A stretch of 64,000 nt of DNA from Elmis aenea (Eukaryota > Arthropoda > Insecta > Coleoptera > Elmidae): NCBI GenBank assembly GCA_947652605.1, contig OX393582.1:17012544-17076543 (forward strand), in the 5' to 3' direction. The translations under genes and the position numbers were made by a program. Positions 33,665 to 44,833 of this stretch are shown one piece after another. Every line of letters begins with the position of its first letter. The stretch's first letter is position 1. The notes under the pieces are model-generated. The model was given only the letters and a program-made list of their open reading frames with translations, was not told the DNA's origin and did no database searches.

Positions 33665-34420
33665 AATATGTTGTCGTCGTCGTCTTCCTTTCATGGTTTA
33701 GGCCAGGCCATCAGACCTGTTCCGGGTCTACACTCCATCGCTTTCTTGGTCTGCCAACATCACGTCTTCCACATAGTCTATAGGAGAGTGCTTGTTTTGG
33801 AAGGCGTGTGTTGTTCGTCCTGCTCATGAGGTGTTTCAATTTATGTCTGTACTTATATACCTAAGCATCTAGTGCCTCCATTCGTAGTTATTCTCTTACG
33901 CCTTGGTTCGATATTTCGTTCCTCCTTGTGCAACCCTTAACAGCTCTCAGGAATTTCATTTCAGCGGTTTGTATTCGTGGCAGATTTTTTTTGTGTTAAA
34001 ACCCACGTTTCGCTTCCATATAGTATCGATATAGTAACATGGGTACCGCTATCGTCGTGTAAAATTTCAGCTGCGTTGTTTTGTTTGCCTTTCCTTTTAG
34101 TGTACGTTTTATGGTACCACAAGCATATTGAAATTTGTTGACCTTTATTCCGATGTCTATGTCCTGATCGTATATGTCGCATGCTAAGTATCTGAAGTGG
34201 TTTACTTGTTCCAGGCACTGGTTGTCTATGATTATTTTAGATCTCCTGGGATACTTTCCTTTGAAGGCCATTATTTTTGTTTTCTTCGTGGATATTTTAC
34301 ACTTGTAATCTTTTGTTATTAAGTGGAGTGAATACAGAGCTTTTTGCAAGTCATTTTCTGACGGCATTATTACTGCGGCAAAAAGAATGGCGTTCAAGGC
34401 GTCGCTAGAAATATTTTGAG
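33665..34420 (-). pseudogene. RTE-type reverse transcriptase C-terminal relic
   Basis: Minus strand: DLQKALYSLH, CKISTKKTKIMAFKGKYP, RYLACDI, KFQYACGTIKRTLKGK and TIAVPMLLY, then after a frameshift LYGSETWVLTQKK, and finally GRRDVGRPRKRW. This is the thumb and C-terminal region of RTE-like retrotransposons (usual core KISTxKTKVMAF, TLLYGSETW, GRPRKRW). The catalytic palm lies outside and is lost. Several stops are present after 33960. Confidence 0.82.
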
Positions 34421-35044
34421 GTATGCCTGTCGGTGTAAAGCATTTCCATTTGGATAAGAATATGTATAGTTTAATATACCTAAAGTGAACTATTTTTAAG
34501 GTATACGTGGTTTTGTGAAATTTTTTACATTTGCAGTGCTTGCTTCAAAATTAAATATTTCGGTATCGGTTTTGTGGAAACCCGTGGAGCAAAGATGTAT
34601 TATACTATACTTATACAATGTACTTAACTTATATAATATCCTTGTGTAACATTCGTTGTCAATGCATCTTAATATGATTAGCTAAGTAGTTAATTGCTGT
34701 AAGCCGACAGAGCCGGGTGTGAGCTTTTAGGTAGATCTAAATAATGTTTATATATTTGTTAGGAATACGCGAAGAGTATTAATAAACAGTAAAGGTTAAT
34801 TAAAGTGTTTCAATGGTCTTACTAGGATAGCACAGGTTTAAAATGTAAAAATTTTTTTGGCAGATAATTTTACTTTAGTTGGACATAACTAATGATCTAC
34901 CAAAAGTTGAATAAAGTTGTACAAGGTGTTAGTTTCATTGGTCCTATTTTGCCAAACTTCAAGGTTTTATATGGTTAAAATGAATGGTTTGTGAGATAAC
35001 ATAACCCATATTTACTGTCATACTGCATAATCTGTCTTAATTTA
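34421..35044. other. Unassigned spacer
   Basis: AT-rich with no coding frame. Confidence 0.4.
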
Positions 35045-35304
35045 CTAACAGCGGTATGCACAGTCGATCGCCGGAGGAGTCTCCGGCGGTGCGCCGACAG
35101 TTTGCGTTGCACAGTCGTTCGCCGGCGGATCCTCCGGCGCACCGCCGGCGGCTCCTCCGGTGAAGCGCCGAGCGTTGCACAGTCGTTCTCCAGCGAGTCT
35201 TCACCTAAGTGGCTCATGCGCAATACTTGAATACTCGGCGCTTCGCCGGCGCGAGTATCTAGCATCTCCAGTATACTGAAAATCAGTTTAGTAGTGTTGT
35301 AAAC
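35045..35304 (+). mobile_element. GC-rich 5' end of a PIF/Harbinger element
   Basis: A CG-dense island in very AT-rich DNA, carrying GCACAGTCGWTC(G)CCGG about three times (near 35056, 35110 and 35176) and long CCGGCGG-type palindromes. It lies directly upstream of the Harbinger transposase start. It is probably the subterminal zone where the transposase binds. No reliable opposite end was found. Confidence 0.6.
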
Positions 35305-35995
35305 ATGGACAATTATTTGCGTTTATACAGAGTTGTAGAGGAATTAAACGAAATGGAGGATATCCTCCAACAAATTCCTCGAAGGTACATAAGGGACATT
35401 CAAAATCCCCTTGAGTTTTATTCAGAAATTGAGTTTAAAAAACGATTTAGATTTAACTAAACAACTGTCGTTAATGTTTTAATGCCAATGATGGAATCTC
35501 TGCAAAAAGTTACAAATAGAGGTTTACCGGTGTCACCACAAATAGCGTTATTGGTTACGTTAAGATTTTATGCTACAGCAAATTATCAGGTGCGTTGTAT
35601 TACCTTAATTGCAATAGATAACTTATTTCTATCGTTGTGAATTTTAGATCGTGACTGGTGACTTGAGAGGCATTAATCAGTCATCAGTTAGTAGATGTGT
35701 AAAACACGTGTCAAGATTAATTGCCTCCAAATCAAATAAATACATAAAATTTCCCGAGGACATGAAAAAAACGCAGGAGCAGTTTTATCGCATTGCGCAC
35801 TTTCCGGGTGTTACTGGCTGTATAGACTGCACACACATACCTATAAAAAGCCCAGGTGGTAACAGGGCTGAAGCATTCCGAAATCGTAAAAGAACTTTTG
35901 TTGTTGTTGCTGGTCCAACGTTGTCAATTTTCGACATTGTCGCCCGTTGGCCCGGTCGAGAACATGGCAGTACCATTTTTAATAATAGTTCTGTG
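35305..35995 (+). pseudogene. PIF/Harbinger (HARBI1-like) transposase, two exons, truncated
   Basis: The ATG at 35305 opens exon 1 (to 35589), which includes PRRYIRDIQNPLEFY, FKKRFRF and RGLPVSPQIALLVTLRFYAT. CAG|GTGCGT and ATTTTAG define a 58-bp intron. Exon 2 (from 35648, phase 0) continues VTGDLRGINQSSVSRCVKHV, TGCIDCTHIPIKSPGG, then FDIVARWPGREHGSTIFNNS. CIDCTHIPI holds the first catalytic aspartate of DDE_4 nucleases, and the D of FDIVARWPG the second. An in-frame TAA at 35458 kills exon 1, and the C-terminal third with the last acid is replaced by unrelated sequence at about 35995. The usual partner MADF/Myb gene is not seen. Confidence 0.87.
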
Positions 35996-36002
35996 TACAT
36001 CG

Positions 36003-36119
36003 AAACAAGACGACTGGGTTCGATGTGTCACATGTGATAAATGTTTTCACGAGGGATGTTCAAAATTTTTGAACGTATGTGATCTTTGTGGAAAAGTTTC
36101 ACGCCCGAAAGAGAAATAA
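36003..36119 (+). pseudogene. PHD-like zinc-finger tail, probably of a pogo-type transposase
   Basis: The frame reads KQDDWVRCVTCDKCFHEGCS then FLNVCDLCGK and a stop at 36117. The CxxC...FHxxC...CxxC pattern with W before it is the small PHD-like finger at the C-terminus of many insect pogo/jerky-type transposases. The DDE domain is missing. Motifs TGGGTCATCTCTCCC (36179) and TGGGTCATCACTCCCC (36376) follow and may be element-end repeats. It abuts the truncated Harbinger gene. Confidence 0.6.
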
Positions 36120-36589
36120 AATTTCATCCTATTATCTTTAAGACCTGTATTTTTACATGGGCCATGACCCCCTTAATGATGGGTCATCTCTCCCGGATAA
36201 TCCGGGTTAGATGGCCATATGCACGAGTTGCAGTTTATTTATTTTTGTGAGAAAGTTCGCGATTGTTTTTGTATTTTACTATTACATTATAATTTTGTAT
36301 GTATTGACTTTGGAAATATATTGTTTTACTTTGGATACCTGTTAAATTTACAATGTACCGATTGTTTTAAAAAAAATGGGTCATCACTCCCCGAATTACC
36401 GTATTGTCTAATAAATTACGAGAGTAAATTGCTCTGGTGTTGTTATGTTAATAAATATAAATATTTTTATAAAAGTCTGCATCTGTCGAAATTTTCAAAA
36501 AAACGTTAATAACTCAAAAACGGTTCATTTTAGACATAAACAACCTATAATATTTTTGAAACAGAATTTAATTTTACATCCAAAAATTA

Positions 36590-36790
36590 CAAAATATACA
36601 GGGTGTTCTATATAAAAAAAACTATGTTTGGTATCAGAGCGCAAAAACAAAACACTGTGTATAGTTGAAAATAACTTTAGGTTATGTGGTAAATGATTAC
36701 AAATAACTTTTATATTTAACTTTTTTTAATATTATTACTTATAACAGAGCTATCGAATAATTCGTCTTGGCTGGGACACCCTGTATAAAT
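36590..36790 (-). mobile_element. Right end of a TACAGGGTG-family transposon
   Basis: Read inverted from 36790: TATACAGGGTGTCCCAGCC, CGATAGCTCTG, ACCACATAACCTAAAG and AACACCCTGTATATTTT. The block order matches the arms of 42911-44815 and is the inverse of 33447-33645. Confidence 0.65.
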
Positions 36791-36794
36791 ATAT

Positions 36795-36935
36795 ATCTTC
36801 AGTTAGAGTGCCGTCTAGGAAATATGGTCCAATGATAAACTGCCCCAAAATTGCTTCCCAAACATTTACGCTAAATCGATGTTGGTTATCAATTTCTCCT
36901 CAAAAATGAGGATTTTGGGAGGCATACAAATGCGA
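36795..36935 (-). pseudogene. DDE_3 transposase fragment
   Basis: The minus frame reads NPHF, stop, GEIDNQHRFSVNVWEAILGQ then FIIGPYFLDGTLTE. This is the block before the second catalytic aspartate in insect DDE_3 transposases (usual RFSVNVWCGVIG...IGPYxLxGxLT). Only about 45 residues remain, with an internal stop. It lies just outside the transposon end at 36790, so it belongs to another element. Confidence 0.75.
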
Positions 36936-36939
36936 ATTA

Positions 36940-38635
36940 TGTTGGTTAATTTAACGTAAAAAGAGAGTTTTCACTGGAGCATTCTCTACATGTATAGTTT
37001 GTATCCCTCACAACACACAACATTGGTCAATTAAATTGTAAAAACATAATTATTTAAAAACATCTTTGTGACGACGAAAATAACAATCAGAGTTAAAATG
37101 AAAGCTTTTCTTAAACACAACATTCGACAGTCCCTATACACTAAAAATTGAAGCAGTACAAGTATTCCTGTATTCAAACGACAATATGCAATATAGTTAA
37201 GAGCGTACTCAAGATTCCACATGTTCGTCTCTTAAGTAACAATATGTGGTTGTTTTCAACGAAATAAAACAGTTTTAGTTTGTCAATATATCAAAGTAAG
37301 TGCTTCTGCAATCGTGAGGTCTCTTATCGCTTATTTAATAGGATTTGATGGAGTAATCAACATGAAGTTGCAAACCGCTGAGGAGCTGTAAAGGAACACC
37401 CCCAGGGTTCTGCTGACCCTTTTCTTTCCCTCACTCCCACTAATCTCAAATGCCGTAATCTTTCCACTCAGTGGTATGAAGGAATGATGAAGGGAGACTG
37501 TGTCACTTTATTAGACTGCTGCGTCATCATCTTCACTAAATTTAGGTATTTAAACAGGAGGTCCTTCTGGAAAGTTTTTCAATTAAAAATAAGACTTTAC
37601 TAGCGCGCTACTTTGTTTGTTACCTCGAAAGAACGAGTTTGACGCTAAGTAACGTACAAAACAAAAGAACCGCGGCGTTGTGTTTTTATTAATTGCGTAA
37701 TAATTTCCTTATAATGCCAGATTTAAAGAAAATATTACTTAATTTTAAGGTAATTAATAAGTCTAGAAAAAATACTGGAAAATTTTGCTTTTTTGTAACT
37801 ATAAAAATGTGTTAAAAGTAAAAACTACATAGCTTATAATGTGTTTTAAGCTTTTCATACACAAAAATTATAGTTTTACATTTGCGTTTTTTTTAATTGT
37901 GGCAAAATTTTGAACTGCATTTCAACAACGAACATACGATGGAATAAATAGTCCGTCAAGCTCCCTGGCCTGTAGAGAGCGCCAGTTTTCATAAAATGTT
38001 TTTTGAGTATCATCCTTCGTTAAAAAATTTGGCTTTAGAGTTTCATAAGGTTATGTCAACAAATTTTGTGTTTTAAAACAATTGAAGTATGCGCAGTGAT
38101 AAAATATTTCCATCTTAACACTTTATGCCCATCCGAAAGAAAATGTTATCTGGATTTTACTAAAGATAAGCTTTTCCACCGTTTTTAGCTGTTGAAACTT
38201 AGGTTACAAAAATGGACTAATCAGAAAAACATAAATTGTATTGAACAATCATCAATTGCGGTTGGTCAAGATAGCTAAGGCTGTGGGTATATCGAACTCT
38301 CGAAAAGGCGAGCATATTATATATTTTGCGAAATTTTGGGCTTCAAAAAATTATTCGCCTGATATGTGTGGCAATTGCTTACATCGGTACAAAAACTCAA
38401 TCATATAACAGTTTCCAAGCAGTGTTTGGCGATAGCAAGGTTCAGCAAAACAGTGAATATCGACCTCACTTTTGTTTCAAACAACTTAAATGCAGGATAG
38501 CGAAAAGAATTTACCTGCATATAAATTACAAAAAATCGCCCAAGAATAGTCTTCAAATATCAGTTCAAAAACAAAAATTATGGCATTCCGAGAAAAACGT
38601 CCAGTGCAATCCAAAATAATGATTTACATCAGCTA
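36940..38635. other. Unassigned stretch
   Basis: Mostly AT-rich. 37370-37600 is GC-richer (ACACCCCCAGGGTTCTGCTG and onward) without repeat signature or known domain. The ORF at 38326-38619 is unrecognised. Confidence 0.3.
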
Positions 38636-38639
38636 CGAG

Positions 38640-39085
38640 AAGGATAATGATATAGAATTTAAATACATCGTTTTGAATACATATGCCGCAATAAAAATAG
38701 GACGCGCAAAAAGAAAAGAGACAAGAATAAAATGATACAAAACAATGGCCACTCCCACACAACAGGACAAGAATAAGATAAAAACAGCAGATATGCGACT
38801 TCTAACAAGATGTACGTTAAAGATCAAATAAGAAACCAAAATATTAGAAAGGAACTTGAACTTTACGATCTCGGAAAAATAATAATAAAAACCAGGTAAA
38901 AATACAAAAAAACACATAAACAAAATGAAACAACAAAGATAATAAGAGAGTACCACCCAACAGGAAGAAGATAAGTTGGAAGACGAATGAAGAGATGATA
39001 ACAAATATAAAATTGTATGGAGAAGACGGAACAGTTTGTCTAAACCATTGAGTAAAAAAAGAAGAAGAAGAAGAGAAAGAAGAAT
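38640..39085 (+). pseudogene. RTE-type element 3' relic
   Basis: Degenerate frames give KTADMRLLTRCTLKIK, NIRKELELYDLGKIIIK, IREYHPTGRR and VGRRMKR. They correspond to the RTE C-terminal order AEMRFLR...GCTL, IRKEL, GRRxVGRPRKRW. It ends in an AAAGAAGAAGAAGAAGAG tract, the same type of tail as at 62875-62893. Heavily mutated. Confidence 0.6.
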
Positions 39086-40630
39086 GCACGAAATAAAGTG
39101 AAAGGAGAACCATATTTCTAAAATATTTTTCCGAATTCCAGAAAATTGTCAGTATTTGAACTTTTCTACATTATTGGTCTAAAGTTGAAAGGTTTTTAAC
39201 GTTAGACATTCACATTTGATTAAAATTAATGCAACAATTATTAAATAATAATTATAATATTGTCTCTAGTTTTGCCACAATTTTGTTTTCCATTGCAATA
39301 TTTACAACCTAAGTGTGACACATTTTGCTCCTTAAAAGACTCCACAAACAATTTTTAAGCAGTAAAGTCTAAAACAAAAAGGAACGAAGCTAGAGTTAAA
39401 TTTTTTCGTTCTAATAATCTAACGACTGAACATAACTGAGCGGTAATAAAAACAATCAACAAACGGCAAAACAAAATAAAAGATTAAAAATAAATGTTCA
39501 CATCTTGTTCTGTTATTTTCAGTTCACAACAGAAATAGAACAATTATTACGTTGGCGTGTTATTAACCCCTTTTTTTAATTAACTCTTTCGTTTATAAAG
39601 CAAAATAATTGTTAAAAGCTAATTAATATACTACATAAAATTGACAATCAAGGAACATTCATTATATAAAAAAAAAACGTTAATGGCTTTTGATGTTTTC
39701 TTTGTAAATGAAACCACCACAATAATAGAAGTCGCTGCGTTAAAATTTATTTGATTCCCGGAAACAAACATTTTCCTGGCCAAATAAAGTTTTAAACCGA
39801 TCTTTATAAATGAAGAAGTAAAATAAACAGACATTAGTAATTAATTGCTGTTTGAAAAGTTTTATCAAAAGGTTTTCGGATCGATCATGTTTGAGTAATC
39901 GCCATGAAGCTCTAATTTAGAAAATAAATTCTGTTTACACAGTCGAACCTATGGGATGTCAATTTATCGAAAGTAAATATCCATTCGAGCTTGATGGAAC
40001 TTAAAATCATAAAGTTATAAGGGCTTTTGTTGAAATGTGTAAATTTAGCGGTGTTTTTGACATAGTGATGACGAATTAATTATACCATTGTTTAGAAAAT
40101 CCACAAAGTTTTTTGCAACTAAACATGAAAAAAACTAACTCAAATTTTGTACGAGTAAAACGATGCGAAGTTGTTAAAAACACGTCAAATGGTTCTGGGA
40201 AAAAACGCGAAAACAAGCCCTCGATAAAAGCTGTTTTTCCTCGAAGTTTGAAAACCAAAAGCAACTCAAGTCAACAAAAATTCAATATCTTTTTTGTTTT
40301 ACTTTCGTCTTTTTTTTCAAAGTTTAGGTAAAAGCTGGCCCCATCTGGTAATGTGTGAATTATGCACTTTCTTCGATTTTATTATGATTTACGGATTCCC
40401 GAATAAAATGCCTAAAAATTGTCAGTTTTGCGGTCGCGTTGGCCATAAAACCGTGAGGGAAAAAATCGCTCACCCTTTCTGATTAAACGGTGAAAATAGG
40501 ACTAGGTTCCAGAAAAAAACGCGAAAACGAGACAACTGTGAAAGCGCTTTCGCCTAGGAGTTCGTTCGAAAATTCGAGAATTCGGTAAAAAACTCGCGAC
40601 TAACATACTTATTAGTTTGCCGCCCCTGCT
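39086..40630. other. Unassigned stretch
   Basis: No clear gene. The pair AAAAACGCGAAAACAAG (40201) and AAAAACGCGAAAACGAG (40515) is a weak direct repeat. The ORF at 40294-40482 has two CxxC pairs but no family match I trust. Confidence 0.3.
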
Positions 40631-40631
40631 A

Positions 40632-41414
40632 TACAGTTCGACCCAATTCAAAGGAAATGACCCCTGTAAAAAAATTATTTATGGTCCGCTTATCATGAAC
40701 TATTTTTTAAACGATAAAGCATCAAAACTACTTTGGTACCCTATTTTAAAATTCAGTTTACACTCACATAGCCTACTATGATTTTTTTCGATGTCAAAAT
40801 TGACAAAATTTCCATCTAAAATCTGACTACACCACTGGATTCGGGATGCCTTCAAATGGGTTTGTAACGAATTTCATGAAAAAGTATTTATTATTAAGAG
40901 ATTAATTATTAATTCAATAATAGTGATTAAATTAATATCGATCTGGTAGCAGTGTACTATGCTATGTAAAAAATAAAACTTAGAGTTGCCATAAAAAAAT
41001 TATTTGACGTAAGATCTTTTAAATAAGCAATAATTTATTCGTATTAGTATTAAAATCGTTAACTTTAATTGAATTTGCGATGGGTGAACAACTAAATTTA
41101 CAAGAAAAAAAAATAGAAAAATACCAATAAAAAATAAAAAATATGTTTTCATGAAATTTGGTACAAACTCGTTTGAGGGCATCCTGAATCCAGTGGTGTA
41201 GTCAGATTTTAGATAAAAATTTGCTAAACAAATTTTGGCAATTTTGACATCGAAAAAAAAATAGTAGGCTTTGTGAGTGTAAACTGAATTTTAAAATGGG
41301 GTGCCAAAGTACAGTTTTTGATGCTTTGTCATTCGTTTAAAAAGTAGTTAATGAAAATCGGACTATAAATAAACTTTTTACAGGGGGATCCCCTTTGAAA
41401 TGGGTCACACTGTA
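40632..41414. mobile_element. Fold-back MITE with about 270-bp inverted arms
   Basis: The left arm from TACAGTTCGACCCAATTCAA (40632-40895) is repeated inverted at 41140-41414, ending TTTGAAATGGGTCACACTGTA. Both ends are bordered by TA. Shared inner blocks include the inverse pair GTCAGATTTTAGAT and ATCTAAAATCTGAC. The 245-bp centre is non-coding. TA duplication suggests the Tc1/mariner superfamily. Confidence 0.8.
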
Positions 41415-41419
41415 TATAA

Positions 41420-42096
41420 ACTACACAAACATGTTACGTTACGTGTTTTAAATATCAAATTAACCACTTCTTAGTGTGCTGTCAAAAAGTAGCTTTATAA
41501 ACAATAACATTTTCTAATAAATTTTGAAATTAAGTGTATTTTTACCTAATAAAATTCGTAATCCAACGGTTTCTGAAGCGGATAAATTAAATTGAGACTA
41601 TTAAACCATAAAACTCGAAGAATTCTGAAGCTAAAAAGCAAATACTAAAATCTGTCATTTTGTTAGTTCTTACAGTGTCATCAACATAAACCTATTTTTT
41701 TACACATAACTTTTGGATTTATTAATCGATTTTTAAAATCATTTGCTTAAAATATTCAAGATTATAATCAAAGAAATCAAAACGTTATACTTACTGAAAT
41801 TAAATCACTTTTTAATTATTTTTTCCACCTTTGACTCTGATGTAGAAACGATGTTTTCAATTTTTTAAACTTTTAAAATTTATGTTATTCTTAAAATAAA
41901 ACAGCCACTCTACGCTTAGTGATTTAAGAATCGCTTTTAAAATAATGGCTAACCGTACAATACTGCATATGCAGTAGTAAGTGTTACTGTCAACTAAGAT
42001 ACTTACTGTTTGATACAGTAGTTTGGCCCTTTTTAAGCTTAATTGTCTGATTTCTCAAGCATAAGACATTAAGTAAATCGATATTGTTTTGAGTGT
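41420..42096. other. Unassigned AT-rich spacer
   Basis: No gene or element recognised. Confidence 0.4.
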
Positions 42097-42105
42097 GTTT
42101 CTGAA

Positions 42106-42590
42106 GGGTCGGTCTAGGAAGATTCACCGACTGCTATTCACCGACTGCAGTTCACCGAATATCAGTTCACCGCATCATCGAAAAATAAATGGATATAAAT
42201 TACATGAAATATATTAATTAACGATCGAAGAAAAAAGGGATTTGTTTAGTTAAATTGTTGTGTTTTATTTGTTGCTTACTCTGTAATAATTGCTCTACAC
42301 CTGTGATATTAATAGGTAAAACAACGTTTGAGGGCTCAACCACCTTATAAAGACGACACGAGCCATAATTAAAAACAATAAAAATATGAGTAATAAGCAC
42401 TCAACCCCAAAAAGTGCAGCCAATGTACAGGATGGTCAGTCACAATATTACTTTTTGTTCGTTAATTAATATATTTCATGTAATTTATATCCATTTATTT
42501 TTCGATGATGCGGTGAATTTCTTATGCGGTGAATTGATATTCGGTGAACTGCAGGTGGTGAATTGCATTTCGGTGAATCTTCCGGTTACC
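42106..42590. mobile_element. MULE-family MITE with iterated TTCACCG ends and 9-bp TSD
   Basis: Flanked by the identical nonamer GTTTCTGAA (42097-42105 and 42591-42599), the duplication length typical of Mutator-like elements. The inverted ends (GGGTCGGTCTAGGAAG... and ...CTTCCGGTTACC) are built from iterated units of about 14 bp with TTCACCG. The left has four (GATTCACCGACTGC, TATTCACCGACTGC, AGTTCACCGAATATC, AGTTCACCGCATCATC). The right has four inverted CGGTGAAT-type or GGTGAAT-type units. The centre holds the dispersed 110-bp repeat, inverted. It is related to the element end at 52271-52400. Confidence 0.85.
42252..42390 (-). repeat. Dispersed 110-bp repeat, copy B
   Basis: Inverse of copy A at 15846-15958 (shared inverse blocks include AAACAACGTTTGAGGG and GACACGAGCCATAATT). 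It lies inside the MULE MITE. Confidence 0.75.
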
Positions 42591-42599
42591 GTTTCTGAA

Positions 42600-42910
42600 A
42601 CTACTGAACAAATTTACGAAAACTATCGATTTCTTAGATTCAAAAATAATTAGACTACTACGAAATTTAATAAGGATTTAAAATAGAGAGGTAAATAATG
42701 TCTTACGCTTAAAATTAAAAAAAACAGTAACTAAGCATTAAAAAATGTAAAATAATTAAGGTAATAATTATACAGTGTCATTCAAAAAGTCTGCAACAAA
42801 AGAGAAAAGTTTTTTTAAATCACTTTCTCAGAAAATTGTATATACAAGAGCCTAATAATTAATGTTCCGGATTTCAATTTATTTTTAGGTTTGCATTAGC
42901 CAAACAAAGG
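42600..42910. other. Spacer with one transposon-end motif
   Basis: ATTATACAGTGTCATTCAAA near 42770 resembles a Tc1/mariner-type terminus; no partner end found. Confidence 0.4.
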
Positions 42911-44815
42911 TGGGTGCACCACGACCCTGAGATTCTTCGATAGCTCCTTTATTAACGAAATTATCAAAAAATGTTTAATACAAATATTGTGCGAACCTAT
43001 TTTCTACATAACCTAAAATTATTTTCAAATATACAGGGTGTTTCGTTTGACCGGCACATATAAATTATTATTTTTTTAAATAGAACACTCTGTATATTTT
43101 TACATTTTTGGATTCCTCTATAAATTTACTTTAAAAAATGTATAAGGTTATATGGGTCTTAAGTCAACCGTTTTCGTAAAATTTACATTTTTATGAAATT
43201 TTTGAGCAATACAGCACTTTCATTTTTTTTAACATTAAAGTTATTTAAAAAAGCGGTAAAATTTCGTTTAAAATTTAGATTGACAATAGATTTATTAACA
43301 CTTTGCGCTAGCTACATTTTTAAAATATTATACAGGGAGTTTTTTACGCTTGGTCAAACTTGTGAAACTTTAAACATCGATAAGTCATTTTTCTTAAATG
43401 CAACACCCTGTATATTTTTACATTTTCTTGTAGAGAACTTAATTGTCTTTCGAAATTATTAAGCATGTCCTATACCTAAAGTTAATATTTTTCGAGCTAT
43501 CTCGATTTTTATTAGTATTACAAAGGCAATTAAAATATTAAAGTCGGCCATGGACGTAAGTCGTAAGTTTTCAAAGAATTTTTAAACAAAAGAATAAAAA
43601 GAGCTCCAACTTTAATTTTAGTCCAATAATGTACCCCTTTTCCCCGAAATTTATCGTATAAATTGTTTAAAATTATATCCTTGTTCATGTTCTACGCACA
43701 GCCGTAGATGTTGTCTCAAAGACTCTAGCGCTCTTGATAACATTTCGGGGGTTATACCATTAAAAGCAACACAGCAAGTAATGCAGTTGCCGAACACAGA
43801 ATATCCTAATAGATGGATAGGGCGAGGTAGACCAATCTCCTGGCCACCTAGGTCACCTGATCTTACCCCTATAGATTTATTTTTGTGGGGACCCATAAAA
43901 CAGGTGTATCAAGACCCCCCAACAACTGCTGAAGATGTGCAGAACAGGATTCGTGTTGCTTTTGATGGTATAACCCCCGAAATGTTATAAAGGGAGCTAG
44001 AGTCTTTCAGACAAGGTCTACGGCTGTGCGTAGAACAAGGACATAATCTTCAACAATTTATACGATAAATTTCGGTAAAATGGGGTACATTTTTAGCCTA
44101 AAATTAAAGTTGCAGCTCTTTTAATTCTTTTGTTTAAAAATTCTTCGAAAAATTACGACTTACGTCCATGGTCCACTTTAAAATATTTTAATTGCCTTAG
44201 TAATACTAATAAAAATCGAGATAGCTCGAAAAATATTAACTTTAGGTATAGGACATGCTTAATAATTTCGAAAGACAATTAAATTCTCTACAAGAAAATG
44301 TAAAAATATACAGGGTGTTGCATTTAAGAAAAATGACTTATCGATGTTTAAAGTTTCACAAGTTTGACCAAGCGTAAAAAACACCCTGTATAATATTTTT
44401 AAAATGTAGCTAGCGCAAAGTGTTAATGATTCTATTGTCAATATAAATTTTAAACGAAATTTTACCGCTTTTTTAAATAACTTTATTGTAAAAAAAAATT
44501 GAAAGTGCTGTATCGCTCAAAATTTTCACAAAAATGTAAATTTTACGAAAACGGTTGACTTAAGACCCATATAACCTTGTACATTTTTTAAAGCAAATTT
44601 TAAGAGGAATCTAAAAATGTAAAAATATATAGGGTGTTCTATTTAAAAAAATTAAATTTTTATATGTGCCGGTCAAACGAAACACCCTGTATATTTGAAA
44701 ATAATTTTAGGTTATGTAGAAAACAGGTTCGCACAATATTTGTATTAAACATTTTTTGATATTTTCATTAATAAAGGAGCTATCGAAGAATCTCAGGGTC
44801 GTGGTGCACCCTGTA
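42911..44815. mobile_element. Large fold-back element of the TACAGGGTG family
   Basis: The left arm (42911 to about 43777) is repeated inverted, with minor differences, at about 43955-44815. The outer ends are GGTGCACCACGACCCTGAG and CTCAGGGTCGTGGTGCACCC TGTATA. Both arms contain the paired unit TATACAGGGTGTTTCG...AGAACAC(T/C)CTGTATA and the block TTGGTCAAACTTGTGAAAC. The inner ends of the arms both encode the C-terminus of a DDE_3 transposase, in opposite directions, so the palindrome arose by inverted duplication of a transposon half. The left terminal TACAG is eroded; the right has TATA following. Confidence 0.85.
43651..44066 (+). pseudogene. DDE_3 transposase C-terminus, inverted pair
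   Basis: On + (43781-44066): PNRWIGRGRPISWPPRSPDL, TPIDLFLWGPIKQ, PPTTAEDVQNRIRVAFDGIT, PEML, a stop, then LRLCVEQ and a tail ending FIR. This is the last catalytic block (SPDLTPID) and C-terminal region. On - (43779 down to 43651) a second tail reads FNGITPEML, LRQHLRLCVEHEQGYNFKQF. The two tails belong to the two arms of the fold-back. Only one copy of the SPDL block is present, in the spacer. The upstream catalytic residues are missing. Confidence 0.8.
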
Positions 44816-44833
44816 TATAGCGAGTATTTGCAG

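Noticed and set aside
38633..39113. Overlapping minus-strand ORFs rich in F, S, L
   Set aside because: They are the antisense of the A-rich RTE relic and its AAG tail.
40294..40482. Small ORF with two CxxC pairs
   Set aside because: Cysteine spacing is suggestive of a finger, but no family match and no context; too weak to call.
43651..43896. 81-codon minus ORF starting MGPHKNK as a separate gene
   Set aside because: Its first half is antisense to the transposase SPDL block; only the C-terminal half is real transposase from the other arm.
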